DNA of 64,000 bases. It comes from Berberis thunbergii (taxonomy: Eukaryota; Streptophyta; Magnoliopsida; Ranunculales; Berberidaceae). The stretch lies in the NCBI GenBank assembly GCA_003290165.1, contig QNQO01000645.1:1-64000 (forward strand), read 5' to 3'. The notes below the pieces were generated by a model. That model searched no databases. It was not told the DNA's origin and saw only the letters and a list, made by a program, of their open reading frames with translations. Positions 40,086 to 51,424 of the stretch are shown here, one piece after another (the first letter of the stretch is position 1; each line of letters opens with the position of its first letter). A program made the position numbers and the translations under genes.

Positions 40086-41724
40086 TCAACCTCTTTTCGA
40101 AACCCCCCATGGTCTTCTTCCCGTCGATTGAACAACATGAAACTCTTCATAATCGGTATCTTCTTCATCTTTATAGAGATCTTCTTCTTCATCCTCTTCA
40201 ACCATATCTTTCACAAGCAATACCTCCTTCCTTCTCTTAATACCACCCTTAAGCCAATCAACCACTTCTATCATACTAGGCCTATTATCAGGATTCCCAT
40301 CTGTACACCTCATAGCAATCATAATCGCATTTTTCAGCTGCGGTGGATCAAACCGTCCCTTCAACCTTGGATCAGCAATGCCCTCAAAGTTACCCTTTTC
40401 ATAAGCCGGTGTAGCCCATTGTACTATATCGCGCTTTATCCCACCCGGCAGTTTCTCCAGTGGCTTCCTGGCACTGATGATCTCAAGAAGTAGAATTCCA
40501 AAACTATAAACGTCACAACTTTCCGAAACCTTCCCCCACATCGCATACTCTGGTGCTAAGTAACCCAAAGTCCCCTTGACTCTTGTTGTCAAATGGCTAA
40601 CGCCATCTGGTATGAGCTTTGCAAATCCAAAATCGGCAACTTTGGCTTGAAATTCAGAATCCAAAAGTACATTACTTGCTTTAATGTCTCTATGTATAAT
40701 GTGTGGACTTGCTTCATGGTGCAAATACCTAACAAAGAAAGTAAAAACATATCAACTAAAGGTGTTTGGTTAAAAAAATGTGTTAAGAATTCAATTATAT
40801 GGAGAGTGCTGTTGGGACTTACGCTAGTCCCTCTGCTGAGCCTATTGCAATGCTTATTCTTCGCGGCCAGTCTAATAAAACATCTTCTGCAAGCCGGCCA
40901 TGTAGATGTGTAATTAAACTATGATTAGGCATGTAATCGTAGACTATAAGCCTTTCATCTCCACCCGCGTAGAATCCCCTGAGACCTAACAGGTTCTTGT
41001 GTCTCACCCTACCAAGTATTTCTACTTCTACTGCGAATTCCATTTCAGCTTTTGGAGTCATAGCTTTAAGCCTTTTCACTGCTATCTGTAAGTTATTTCA
41101 TATCAATTTGGCGTTTGGCTAGATTTATACCAGACATGAGCAAATTAATACGAATAGTGATCAAATTAAGACTCAATTATCTCTCCTGAAAGTCATTAGA
41201 TTTATACAAATGTTTTGAAACACATCAATTGGTTAACATAAATAAATAAATAAATAAAATCGGACCGCATGAAAAATTCATAGCCGCTAAATTTTGGCTT
41301 TCAAGTGGTAGCAAACTTTAATAGTGAATACATTTTCATCGACTAATTAGGGAATTTTCAGTATGTTCATATAATGAGTTTCAGTAGTATGATTTGAGTG
41401 TTGATCCAAGTTACATAATATGAACGATGAAAATTACCTCAACCCCTCTTGTCGTTCGACCCCAGTACACACTTCCAAATCCTCCCTCGCCAATCTTATT
41501 ATCATCATGAAAATTGTTTGTTGCACTAAGAAGTTCTTTAAGTGAGTATATCTCCCATGGATAGTCCTTGCTCATGCTGTTATTTTCTCTACAATAAAAC
41601 ACACAAATGAGTGAATCCCTCGCGGGCAACTTGATCTAATCAAAGCTTATTCAAGGAAAGTATGGTACCTTATGCTAGGTTCGTGATCCTCTTCACATGA
41701 GCAACAAAAACATTGCCAAACCAT
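40086..41724 (-). CDS. Receptor-like cytoplasmic kinase, PTI1-like (At3g15890 type), complete
   Basis: Four exons (41669-41724, 41438-41588, 40823-41085, 40086-40728) join in phase through GT-AG introns to a 370-residue protein. The N-terminus MVWQCFCCSCEEDHEP is Cys-rich, suggesting palmitoylation, and has no signal peptide or membrane segment. The kinase domain has the P-loop GEGGFGSVYWG (about residues 50-60), the AVKR lysine, HRDIKASN, DFGFAKL and GTLGYLAPE, so it is an RD-type Ser/Thr kinase with all key residues. An acidic tail (EEDEEEDLY) follows. The wording matches the plant PTI1-like kinase At3g15890 family, signalling kinases at the plasma membrane whose substrates I cannot infer. 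It is the only intact host gene in the window and sits between a MULE and a Tat-like element. Confidence 0.93.
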
Positions 41725-42728
41725 TTTCTTCCAGACAAAAATGTGATCAAAGTTGAAGTTGCAACAATTGGAGAACAAGGCATCAAGAATGAATCAGAGA
41801 ATTGAGTTTTTGATTATTCAAAGCAAAGTATTAGAGAACAAGTCCTAAGGAGAAGACAAATGCCAGCCTTAGTAGGAGTCTTAAGGGATGGTATGAACAA
41901 GGAGACAGAAGAAAAATCTTTCAACTTCCATGTATTTTAGTGTTTGGTACTTTGTTTTAAGCCTCCTTTCATTGGAGTTTTGTAATTATTTTTTGTATTA
42001 AAATAGATATATTTCAAATCCATGACAATGATGATGTGCGCAATGATGATTTAAACTAGACAATTTTAGATGGGTATTAGGGCTATGTTTATTATAATCG
42101 GATTGGAAATCGCCATCAGACAGTAACATATGGTAGCCTAATTAGTTCGCTAAGGCTGTGGTGGCACGCCTGCCATTAAAAAAAATATAATCGATGATAT
42201 TTACAATAGAAAAATAACCTAAAACGGTTGGTTTATCATATTGAACTGGTTGATTCAATTTGCTGGAGAAGAGTTTGTACATGATTTGTTCTATTAGGTG
42301 TTATTTTTCTGTAATAAGATAAGTGAAGTTCATTTAACTTTTCGGTTGATCATCTGACTTAATTCACGAAAAAAAAAAAATTAATCCGAAACAGAAAACA
42401 AAAGGCAGGACATATTTTTAATAAGAAATTCTAATAAGCTTAATTAAAACATATAGAATATTCTTATAACATGTTACTATTTATTATATATTTTAATTAA
42501 TCCTTCATAATGTAGTTGATTTAAAAAAAATTGGTTAACTCCCCCCTGCACTCTGATTTCATCATAATATAATTAGAACAAAAAAGTCTACGGAGGCGTG
42601 TGGAAATTATTGTTGGAATAAAGAAATATCGTGTTCCCTTTGTGACTCTAAACACATACTTCATTGTTTAGAATTTTTTCACAAATATATATATATGAGA
42701 ATTCGATCTAATATTGTAACATTTACAT
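41725..42728. promoter_or_regulatory. Upstream region of the kinase gene
   Basis: AT-rich intergenic DNA about 1 kb long between the kinase start and the Tat-like LTR. It should contain the kinase promoter, but no TATA box or known element can be assigned with confidence. No gene is seen. Confidence 0.35.
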
Positions 42729-43197
42729 TGATGATACTGATACATAAAATCGTCACTCGATCATGGACATACATGTGCTTCAAATCATCATAAATATTAG
42801 AGGGTCGTTACGAAGGTTTAAGTCATCATAAATATTGATTGACCGTTACGAAGGAGATGAAGGGAATCACTGCATCTCAATGAAGGAGGAGATCGTTATA
42901 ATACACGTCCATCTTCATTGTGCCAAATGAGCTTAAGTCACGCACACAACTGAATGCAGTCATCAATTCGCTCACTATATAAGGTAAAGGAAAATGTATA
43001 AGAAGGGGAGGTTGATTCGACTATCCTATCTACATAGTGCAACTGTAACTGAGTTTTGTCCATATTTATTTCCTTATTCAAACATAGTTGTTGACTTAAG
43101 CATCGGAGTGCCTTCAACTACCAAAAAGATGGTCTTTGACACTCTAATATCTGTTTTGTAGGTCAAACTTACAGGAGGACGAGATTTGGACGCATCA
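42729..43197 (+). repeat. 5' LTR of the Tat-like element
   Basis: 469 bp, starting TGATGATACTG and ending GACGCATCA. Matches the second LTR best in its last 130 bases, around GACTTAAGCATCGGAGTGCC. Confidence 0.72.
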
Positions 43198-43963
43198 GTT
43201 TGGTGTCGTCTGTGATAAATGTCAATTTCCTTAAAAAAAAAAACCTATGCTTGATCACAATTGAGCAACAAGACGGGAAATGTTACGATCATCCAGAGTC
43301 GTTTCCAATATCAATGGTAACAAAAATTTCAATATTATATTTTTGTTAAAATGACTAAAATTGTGTTATGTTAGACAAGTAATCTAGGTACATCTGGTTA
43401 TAATGATGCATAAGTAAATGTTTTGTCAAAAGTGAACCCACCAGAGATGGTAAAGGCGTTGCTTAGAAGACCTTAGGTCGTAGGTTTGAACTAACTTAAG
43501 ACTAGTCAAATTGACTTCGTCTCGGACTCGTTCAGTTTTGATCACGCTGACTTCAACTGGTCCGAACTCATGAACTGACTACGAAAATTACTTCACCTAG
43601 TAAACGCAACTGATTATGATGACTCGTCTCGGACGACATCGGGTTCGAACTCACAAAATTCACCTAATAACGAACTCGCGAAGTTGACTACGATGATTTG
43701 TCACGGATGACATCTGATCCGAACTCACGAAGTCCGAATACAATAACTTGTCACAAAACTCTTTGTATAATTAGAACTCATGCAGCCCGAATATGATGAT
43801 TTCATCTAGCCTGAACGAACCCAGTCTTCTTTCGGTGGGGGTAGACACATCCATCTACTCAGCCTAATCTAAATAAGAATTAAAAGTGGCGAGTACAACA
43901 ATTGCGAACAACAAGAAAAGGAAACCTTTATATATATAAATTGATTTGAGTTCAAGAAACCGC
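43198..43963. other. Leader region of the Tat-like element with short diverged repeats
   Basis: It starts with the primer-site region. From about 43500 to 43830, diverged copies of a roughly 50-60-bp phrase recur (GAACTCACGAAGT, TGACTACGATGATTTGTCAC, GGACGACATC). No open frame of note. Confidence 0.5.
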
Positions 43964-46155
43964 TCATATGGCAAGAGAAGGGTTAGGAAAAACTTCTTGA
44001 AGACCATAGTCAAAAACAGCTTTGTGGGCAACAAAATCTGAATTAAGCTCTGGAACATTGAGGTTTATAGTCGTCTCTGCGGCACTCGAACTGGCTTCAG
44101 GGCCACCCCACAGACCGGAGGAAGAATCATTTGCCTCCTCAAATTGAGTATAAGCAAGATGCTTATAAGAGGAAAGATCCCAACCTTTGCGGTTGTGCTG
44201 AATATAATGCAACAGCTCTATCCTCCCGACAACAACCTTACTAAGTTGAGCATTATTGGCAGCCTCAAGAAGTGTTATCTCTCTAGCACTCCACTGTGCC
44301 TTCGAGCTATTCAGCTTTCCAACTGCCTTGGCTAGGTTCTCTTCAGAATCCGCCAGCTTACGGTCTGCCTCACCATGACGTGCATGGTTGGAGTCAAGCT
44401 CTTGGGTGAGCACAAAAAACTGCATCTGAAGAGCCTCGTAAAACCCCTTTTGGAAAGATGCCTTAGCTCACTCACTGTTCAAAGCACTTTGAAAGTCAAC
44501 GAAAAATTTCATGACACTTGCCGAGCAGTTGATGAACGCAGTCCGCTCATTTACCGCCTCGTCTCAACATTCCTGGGCGTCTTTTAGCTCAGACAACAGT
44601 TCGACCTGGACAGCCCGGGCTTCGTCAAGATTCACTTGGACCTTCTTCAGCTGAGACTCTAAAGACAACTGTGCAGCCAACGCACTGTTCAGACTCCTTT
44701 GAGCCTTGACCATCTGAACTTCCAAATTAGGTCGAGCAGCCAACTGTTCGGTTAATAAATCTGCCTTGCGAAAGGCTTCAGAGAGTTGTGCCTCCTATTC
44801 GGTGAATTTTGTTTCCAACGCAAAAAAAACTTGTCAAACACAAAGTCCATCTCAATACCTGCCATGCCAGCATGGATCAAGTAAGCCATCCCATGATTGG
44901 AAAAATGTGGGGGTATGAACGATATAGCACGACAGAAAATCAAGTGACAAATCAACTAAGTCGTCAACTTATCATCATCATAAGCTACTGCCCACGATTG
45001 AGGGGCATCCTTGTGTCCGCCTCTCCAATGGTAGCTGATCAAACAACCAAGAAAAACTCTTATTCATCAAGTTGATAGTATCAATCATGTGATCCGCCTC
45101 TTGGTGCTACGTACATTTCTCACCAGAACTCAGAAGGAGACCCGCCGAAGCACGAGAAATGACCCTTGTGGCAGTATGGAGGACTTTGATATCATAAGCC
45201 AATCCCTTTCCTCCCTCGCACTTTCGAAAGGAGAAAACTCAACAACCTATTTCTCCTTATCAGCAAAAGAGGATAGAGGTTCAGACAATGCTCCAGTTCC
45301 CGGATCAGCGAAAAGATCATGGACAATGCTTTCAGAAGCATGTTGTTCCTTTACAACAGTCAAGCCCGCAGGGAAACCAGAGGTGGCGATCTCCAAGGCC
45401 AGTTGCTCGATTATTGGTTCAGTATCAGTCGAGATCGCCGACAACTTCTCTTGACTAATGGTCTGGTCCTCGACATCCCTTTCTGCACTCAGAGGAGTAG
45501 CCAGAGGTGGAATGAATCCCAACTTGAGCCTATTAGAATTAAGGGGGAGATAGTAATCCCACCAGAGCTTTCTTCTTTGACAGACTAGACATTTTCAACG
45601 CATTTTTTTCTAAGACCCACGCGCTTGTACTTTGACGCTCGATGAAGAACTGGTAGGCGCAGCCAGGGCCCACTCCATGCCACTGGTCTCGCTGAAAAAC
45701 ACCCACTTTGCTGATATTATCCGGTTGAATAACCTTCAGGATAGGCATCGACAGTAGAACAAGGAAATCAACTCTTGTCATATCCTCTTCAAGAGAAAGA
45801 ACAACAAGGTCATGCAACCCTACTCAAGAAACAACGGATAAGTCAGACAACGACAAATACTATAGAAAAAAACAAAAAGAAAAATAATTTAAGAAGGTCT
45901 CCAAAGCGGCGGAAGGGCCACATACCATCGTAGGTGAGGTATCCAGACTTCACAGTCATAAAAACAATAGAGTTGTAAGTTCTCCAGGTCATCAAATTGA
46001 CCGATCAAACAAGGTGGATTTACCAACCAGTAGATGTCTTGCTTATTCATCTTGATAAAAGTCAGAAAATGAAGCAGCTTCGTCAACAGGTGGAAACTAA
46101 CATCCTTTGCCCTAATCAGAATAGCAATCAATATACTCCACCCACTCAGCACCAT
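43964..46155 (-). pseudogene. Antisense coiled-coil ORF of the Tat-like element (broken)
   Basis: Frames on the - strand at 45889-46155, 45539-45817, 45247-45522 and 43964-44425 follow each other in one direction and look like pieces of one protein. They give an N-terminal Trp-rich part (YWLVNPPCLIGQFDDL), an acidic middle (SEPLSSFADKEK) and a coiled-coil C-terminus (ADRKLADSEENLAKAVGKLN). Tat-lineage elements are known to carry an extra antisense ORF between pol and the 3' LTR, related to the family annotated as putative gypsy-type transposon protein. I assign it on position, strand and coiled-coil character, not on a specific motif. Stops and frameshifts split it. Confidence 0.5.
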
Positions 46156-46658
46156 CTAAGCCAAGGCAATGACTTGGTTAGATAAGTAGCGGCAAATGAT
46201 GCTAGGTACAGAGAAGAACAGGTCGGCCTCAAACATGCCCTTGTGAATGCAAATGCACCCCTCATTTGGAACAGATTGAAAGTGGCTTTTTGGAAGGAGT
46301 GACAATCCCAGATCATCGAGCATTTAATATCGTTGACAAAAGGGCAGTCATGTCCTCCCCATATATCATTGACCCCCTGTGCAAAATGGTTGAATAAAGA
46401 CTAGAGCTAATCAAGCCAGAAAAGTAAAAAAAATAGATAACGGAAGAAAGCTCTGAAAAAGTAAAAGGAAAAAATTTCCCAAAGCGGGCTTATATAGGTT
46501 TGGCACATGGGAAGACGATTACTTAGCCACTGCATAAACATTAAATGCTACGAGGAAGCCAAAAAGGCGTTGAAATATGCCACCATGGCACAACATGAAC
46601 CCCCACACATTGTCAGTTAGTGTCCCAGCACACAAACCAACTAACTAGGGGGAGTAGC

Positions 46659-47237
46659 TGATGAGATATCAATATGTCATACTATTGCAACCATACATGT
46701 GGCATATGTAAACCCTAACACGAGAAAGGCTTCAACACAGTCCCAAGCGGACCCATACTTAAACCATTGTTCATCCTGTAAGTCAGACGCCCAAGCCTAA
46801 ATCACTCCATCCCACGTGGCACAGACTTTGGAGCTTGGCCCAGGACAATAAGGCCCCGAACGAAAATCTCTGAGCTGTTGCAAGCTCGAAATTCATTCGC
46901 GCCAATCAACTCTTAACAATCAAGCATTGGGTTTCGAACAGAGCCAAGTCCCAAAGAAACTCAATCGTGCACAATTAAGATCCTGGCAAGATCTCGTTCC
47001 TCCGTCACACCCTCGATAACAAGGACAGTTGAGGAGGAACACTCGCTATAAAAGGTGAAGAAAGGGAAGAAGAAAGGTATGCATACACATTGCTAATTTC
47101 AACTAGTCTTCATTCTTCCTTGCACCGTCGCCTGACTTAAGCATCGGAGTGCCTTTGACCATCATAACGGTGGTCCCTGGCTCACCAATGTTCATTTTGC
47201 AGGTTTGATATGAGCAAGGATAGATTTGAATGCATCA
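46659..47237 (+). repeat. 3' LTR of the Tat-like element
   Basis: 579 bp, starting TGATGAGATATC and ending ATGCATCA. It contains a TATA-like CTATAAAAGGTG at about 47045 in the expected U3 position. Confidence 0.75.
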
Positions 47238-48322
47238 GTCACCATGAGCATGAATGGAAATAAATCTTCACCAATGACTAAGGCAAGAGTATAAAAAAAA
47301 CTTCGTCCATGGAACGATGGCCAAAACATGCATCTACCAACTATGAAAGGAAAAAATGAGGGAAGATTCAAATATCTAAGTTCCCTAAAAGGGAAAATTC
47401 TCATAACTTGCAATACCAAAACTTGACTAAAAACATTATAGATTAAATTACGCATGACAAAATAGATCTCAGTGCAATAAATGAGGTTTGTATCGAGCCC
47501 TCGTTCAACCCCATGGTACTTTCTATTAGTGAGATCACTCTCGTCTCGATGTTATAAAGCTTAGCACTGGTGGTTCAGCAAGAAGGAACGTGATATTGGG
47601 GTCTGGCTCAAGATTATCAAGTAAATGTCTGGTGTATGATCATAGGGATAACTACAAAGGATGATAGTCTACTCTTGGAGTTGGTTATGAAAATGGGTCT
47701 CAAATGATGATTAGCTGGGCATCAAGAGATTGTGGTTGTGTCGACAACAAATAATTAATCAAAGTGGACCTAATCCCAACATTTAGGTACAATTTAGGAA
47801 ATCAAAGAACTAGGCAGTTTTTTTGAGGTGTTTTCAGAGTTAATCAAATATTTAGATAGAGTCAACAGACAAAATGTATGTTAGACAATAACGGTGTGTT
47901 TGATTTCGAAGAAATATTTTCTACAAAATTTTGCCAAAAGTGAGAAGGGAGAGGAAATAAATCGCTAAAAAATATTTTTCTGAGGTTAAAGTTGTATTGA
48001 AGTGCTGATAGACAAGAATGCATGTTAGACAACAATGGTGTGTTTGATTTCTAGAATTTGTTTTCCAAATTTTTTTGCCAAAAGTGAGAAGAGAGAGGAA
48101 ACAAAGAGGAAGAGTGAAGAACACATCAATTTTGTGATGATCATTATTCACTTGGTATGTTACAAGATTGGAGAAGATGTTTTCTTAAGGGATGCTAATT
48201 AAAAAAAAAATTCTCCAACAATAGAGTCATCTTCGATCTCAAGATTGAAAACTTTTTTCCTAGTTCCTCACCCATGTCTTCTTTCTTTTTGTAATTTTTT
48301 CATGTCAAAAGTTTCTTGAACA
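47238..48322. other. Intergenic stretch with a duplicated segment of about 80 bp
   Basis: The segment at 47879-47960 (TGTTAGACAATAACGGTGTG ... TTTTGCCAAAAGTGAGAAG) recurs in direct orientation at 48023-48103 with about 15 percent difference. Otherwise no gene or element is recognised. Confidence 0.55.
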
Positions 48323-48326
48323 CACC

Positions 48327-48632
48327 CTTGTGTTTGGTTGCATGAAATCTTATTCCATGGAAATACATAAAGGGACCCCTATATTTAGGGCTAAATTGAG
48401 GTAGCATTCATTATCCACCATTATATTTTATGATCAATGGTAGGAATAAAGTCTTGTGAACATGGAAATCACACTTCTTGCCTTTTCCAAAGCATGTGAT
48501 TCTCATGTTAATGAGACCTTCATTCTCACCTAATGTGTATTGGTGAGTGGACCTCAAATTAGCTTAGATGTAAGTGGTTCCCTCATGAATGTTCATAAAA
48601 TAGGATTTCATGCAACTAAACACATCCCAAGT
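48327..48632. mobile_element. Tourist-like MITE, older copy
   Basis: About 305 bp, bounded by TTGTGTTTGGTTGCATG on the left and GCAACTAAACACATCCC on the right, matching the well-preserved copy at 57178-57507 along most of its length. The termini and target site are eroded here, so the borders are approximate. Confidence 0.7.
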
Positions 48633-49190
48633 ATTTTGACTATTGTGGTTGTAGTGGGTTAGGCCCAGTAACACATTAGCTGACAATGGTCCTATTTTAC
48701 GGAAGAGAATTCGTTGTATCCCTAGAAATTTTACATGTGAAGGAAAGATAAATCAGGAGTACATATTTTTTACACCAATACCGAAAACTCAGTTCTTTTA
48801 TTTTTGGACAAGCCTTGGGGTGCATGGACAAATGAGTCCACGCAAAGTCTCAAAAAAAATTTCAAGACTGCCTAACAATCGTGCCACCAACATCTCTAAA
48901 CAATGTGTTAAGAAATGAAATGACACAACCTTATTGCTTCACATTGAGGTTTATACTCTTTTGCTATTTTCTGTACATTAAGCTCAGATGGAACTTCACA
49001 TTGAGGTTATAGTGTACTGGTGTTTTCGCGTGCATATTGTAAGTTCAGATGGAAACTAACTTTCCACTCAATAATTTGACCAAACAGTTTTCAGACTTCA
49101 AATAAACAAGTAAGGCTTTGAACCTATTCATGATAACCAATCGCAAACCTAACCATGCACTGTTGTTCAATTCCACACAAACAAGAAACC
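48633..49190. other. Intergenic, nothing recognised
   Basis: AT-rich sequence with no open frame resembling a gene and no repeat structure apart from a repeated CACATTGAGGTT phrase (about 48937 and 48992). Confidence 0.4.
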
Positions 49191-49334
49191 CCAGCCCCAC
49201 AGTTAATGTTCTCTCTTTACACCACGTCACGTCTGCACGTGCTCGCCGCCCTCCCTCACCCAATTCCTCGACATGTAGAATTACTCTGGCTTACAAGTAG
49301 AATGAGTAAAGAGAAATTCTAAATAGCGAGGAAA

Positions 49335-49490
49335 TGAGCGAGGAAACGAGCAAGGGGAGGGAGGTGGTAGGGTGGGGACCGTTCACCACCTTGGGAATGT
49401 GTGCACAAAAATGACTTCATGCATCCCGAGGGGGGTGAACGATCCCCACCCCACCACCTCCCTCTCCTCGCTCGTTTCCTCGCCATGTAG
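49335..49490. repeat. Inner hairpin of about 155 bp
   Basis: The arm CGAGGAAACGAGCAAGGGGAG...GTTCACC at 49345-49392 pairs with its complement at 49435-49482. The loop is about 40 bases. It lies inside the larger inverted repeat, directly next to the miniature LTR element. Confidence 0.7.
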
Positions 49491-49494
49491 AATG

Positions 49495-49835
49495 TGATAG
49501 GATCCGATACCGGAAGCTAAGATAATCGATCTTTTGATTGGAGATCGAACCACCTATTGATCTTTTGATTGGAGATCAGCCACCAAAGTTTAGAAAAGTT
49601 ATTTGATTGATGAAACTTCTGATTACAATTGATAGACTTTATAGAGAATTCTACGTCCTAGATTCCTAACCAGACTCATCTTAATATCGAAGTTCAACTA
49701 AATTAGGACTCACCTACTGACTTACCTAGTTCAACTAAATTAGGACTCTCGCCTACTGACTTACCTAAACATGACTTCTTACTAAAATAGGACTTGTTAC
49801 TAACATGGTAACCTACTGGAGCTGGGTTCCTAACA
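49495..49835 (-). repeat. 3' LTR of the miniature retrotransposon
   Basis: 341 bp, preceded (on the - strand) by a purine tract AAGGGGTCCGGGA that serves as the polypurine primer. Contains a directly repeated GATCTTTTGATTGGAGATC and a repeated CTACTGACTTACCTA phrase. Confidence 0.92.
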
Positions 49836-49877
49836 TCCCGGACCCCTTGAAACATGGCTTGTCCTCAAGCCTGAAAA

Positions 49878-50450
49878 CTAGTAACGACCTAGTTTCCTAA
49901 CCAAACTCATCCAAAATAACGACGTTGTTTTTCGGAGAATCCCCAGCCAGGGCGGCTTCCAGGAAAAGTAATTGCGGTCTCTGCCAGTGATGTCCTGGTT
50001 TAAAGGTTTCGTCGCAGTTGAAACACAAGCCTTTCTCGCGACGTTCTTTTGTTCGGCCCAAGTTAGTCGCTTCATGCCAGAAGGCAAGGTGGGAGTTGGG
50101 GCAGGAGTCTTAAAATTAGGCGGAACAGAGGAATAAGCCGTAGTCGCAATGATAGCGTCCTCTTGGCATAACGCTAAATCAAAAGCCAAGGTGAATTTCT
50201 GATTTACCGCAACCTGGTTAAGCTCAAAAAATTGTTCGGCTTGTAAATTGCCACCTACCGGATTGTTGCGGTGAGTAGGTTCTGATTGTGAGGACCCAAT
50301 GGACTGAAGAGATTGAAGAGTTTGCAATATCTGGGCAAGGATCTGTGATTGAATTTGGCGATCTTGGAGGAGGGTGTGGATATGTGAAGCCATTGTTCCC
50401 AATTGGGCGTTAATGGCAGCAACCTGTTCTTCGAGTTCTTGGATAGTCAT
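49878..50450 (-). pseudogene. Gag remnant of the miniature retrotransposon
   Basis: The 190-residue frame begins MTIQELEEQVAAINAQLGTM, a coiled-coil start typical of gypsy gag, and contains GMKRLTWAEQK, the stretch that precedes the gag zinc knuckle. After a frameshift the next frame shows GLCFNCDETFKPGHH, the knuckle with its final Cys changed to Trp, followed by LLFLE. The gag body between them is deleted. The relationship is to Ty3/gypsy chromovirus gag, so the element is a deletion derivative of a gypsy element. Confidence 0.75.
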
Positions 50451-50598
50451 GGTCGCGGCTTTGCCACTGTAGCTTCACCGAAATTCAGGAATTTTTTTTT
50501 TTTTTTTTTTTTTTTGGGATAAAGATCTGGGAGATCGGAGGTTGTTGCGGAGGGTGAAGAATGAAATAAAAGAAAACAATTTGGTCAGAATCGAGGAT

Positions 50599-50610
50599 GC
50601 TCTGATACCA
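50599..50610 (-). other. Primer-binding site of the miniature retrotransposon
   Basis: On the - strand this reads TGGTATCAGAGC, complementary to initiator Met-tRNA, two bases from the LTR edge. It fixes the orientation of the element. Confidence 0.9.
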
Positions 50611-50612
50611 GA

Positions 50613-50953
50613 TGATAGGATCCGATACCGGAAGCTAAGATAATCGATCTTTTGATTGGAGATCGAACCACCTATTGATCTTTTGATTGGAGATCAGCCA
50701 CCAAAGTTTAGAAAAGTTATTTGATTGATGAAACTTCTGATTACAATTGATAGACTTTATAGAGAATTCTACGTCCTAGATTCCTAACCAGACTCATCTT
50801 AATATCGAAGTTCAACTAAATTAGGACTCACCTACTGACTTACCTAGTTCAACTAAATTAGGACTCTCGCCTACTGACTTACCTAAACATGACTTCTTAC
50901 TAAAATAGGACTTGTTACTAACATGGTAACCTACTGGAGCTGGGTTCCTAACA
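50613..50953 (-). repeat. 5' LTR of the miniature retrotransposon
   Basis: 341 bp, reading identical to the left LTR. It is followed at its inner side by the primer-binding site on the - strand. Confidence 0.92.
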
Positions 50954-51286
50954 GAATGACTCGTAACCATTCTACTTGCAAGCCAGAGTAATTCTACATG
51001 TCGAGGAACTGAGCGAGGAAATGGGCGAGGGAGGGTGGCGAGCACGTGCAGAGGTGACGTGGTGTAAAAAATATAGAATTAAGTAAATTGGTTAAAAAAT
51101 ACCAATTAAGTATATAGAATTAAGTATATCGATACATTTGTACATTCCAATACGCACTTTAACATAAAATTGACAAGTACAAATATGCATAAGATCAAAT
51201 AAATACAGACCATGATACTTGCTATTCTAGCTAATCGAATCCCCTGTTGCATTAAACACTTACGTTGTTGGAGAAGATTTAACTTA

Positions 51287-51424
51287 CATCAAGCGGTGGA
51301 CCCATGAACGATGGGAATGGACTTGATGCTGCATTTGGGTTCTTGCGAACAGGATGGTAGAAAAACAATGTCTTCTCAGGACTAAAATCAACCTTACTCT
51401 CAACCCTCAAGGAATGGAGCATGC
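51287..51424 (-). CDS. Possible exon of an unrecognised host gene
   Basis: From an ATG at about 51424, the - strand reads SLRVESKVDFSPEKTLFFYH, then PNAASSPFPSFMGPPLD, and ends at a consensus donor (GAT|GTAAGT) at about 51286. An in-frame stop lies upstream of the ATG. The peptide looks like real coding sequence (balanced composition, perfect donor), but I do not recognise the family. The following exon would lie further left, but the foldback element intervenes and none was identified. It might also be an internal exon. Confidence 0.3.

Larger units (their letters stand above)
42729..47237 (+). mobile_element. Non-autonomous Tat-like (Ty3/gypsy) LTR element with antisense ORF
   Basis: The LTRs at 42729-43197 and 46659-47237 share TGATGA starts, the phrase GACTTAAGCATCGGAGTGCC, and GCATCA ends. 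The sequence after the first LTR, TTTGGTGTCGTCTGTG, resembles the primer region of Tat/Ogre-type plant elements (usually TTTGGCGCCGTCTGTGG). A purine stretch (AGGGGGAGTAG) precedes the second LTR. There is no gag-pol on the + strand; instead a broken coiled-coil ORF lies on the - strand. The LTRs differ considerably and no 5-bp duplication is seen (TACAT against GTCAC), so the insertion is old. Confidence 0.75.
49495..50953 (-). mobile_element. Miniature LTR retrotransposon (TRIM/SMART-like), very recent insertion
   Basis: 1,459 bp in all, with LTRs 49495-49835 and 50613-50953 (341 bp each) in which I found no difference by eye. The LTRs start TGATAGGATCC and end TTCCTAACA. The perfect 5-bp duplication GAATG flanks it (49490-49494, 50954-50958). 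The primer site is on the - strand beside the right LTR, so the element reads right to left. It carries only a gag remnant and no pol, so it must use enzymes from another element. The matching LTRs make it probably the youngest LTR insertion in the window. Confidence 0.95.
49195..51065. mobile_element. Inverted-repeat (foldback) element holding a miniature LTR element
   Basis: The segment ACACCACGTCACGTCTGCAC...CTGGCTTACAAGTAGAATG (49218-49305 at the left) reappears as its complement at about 50972-51064, over roughly 90 bp with few differences. Removing the LTR element 49495-50953 and one copy of GAATG leaves about 400 bp between 49195 and 51065, so the host was a small foldback MITE. Its own target duplication is not clear. 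Confidence 0.65.

Noticed and set aside
50599..50610. Possible tRNA-related sequence
   Set aside because: TGGTATCAGAGC-type sites here and at 952 and 55160 are retrotransposon primer sites, not tRNA genes; no cloverleaf is present.
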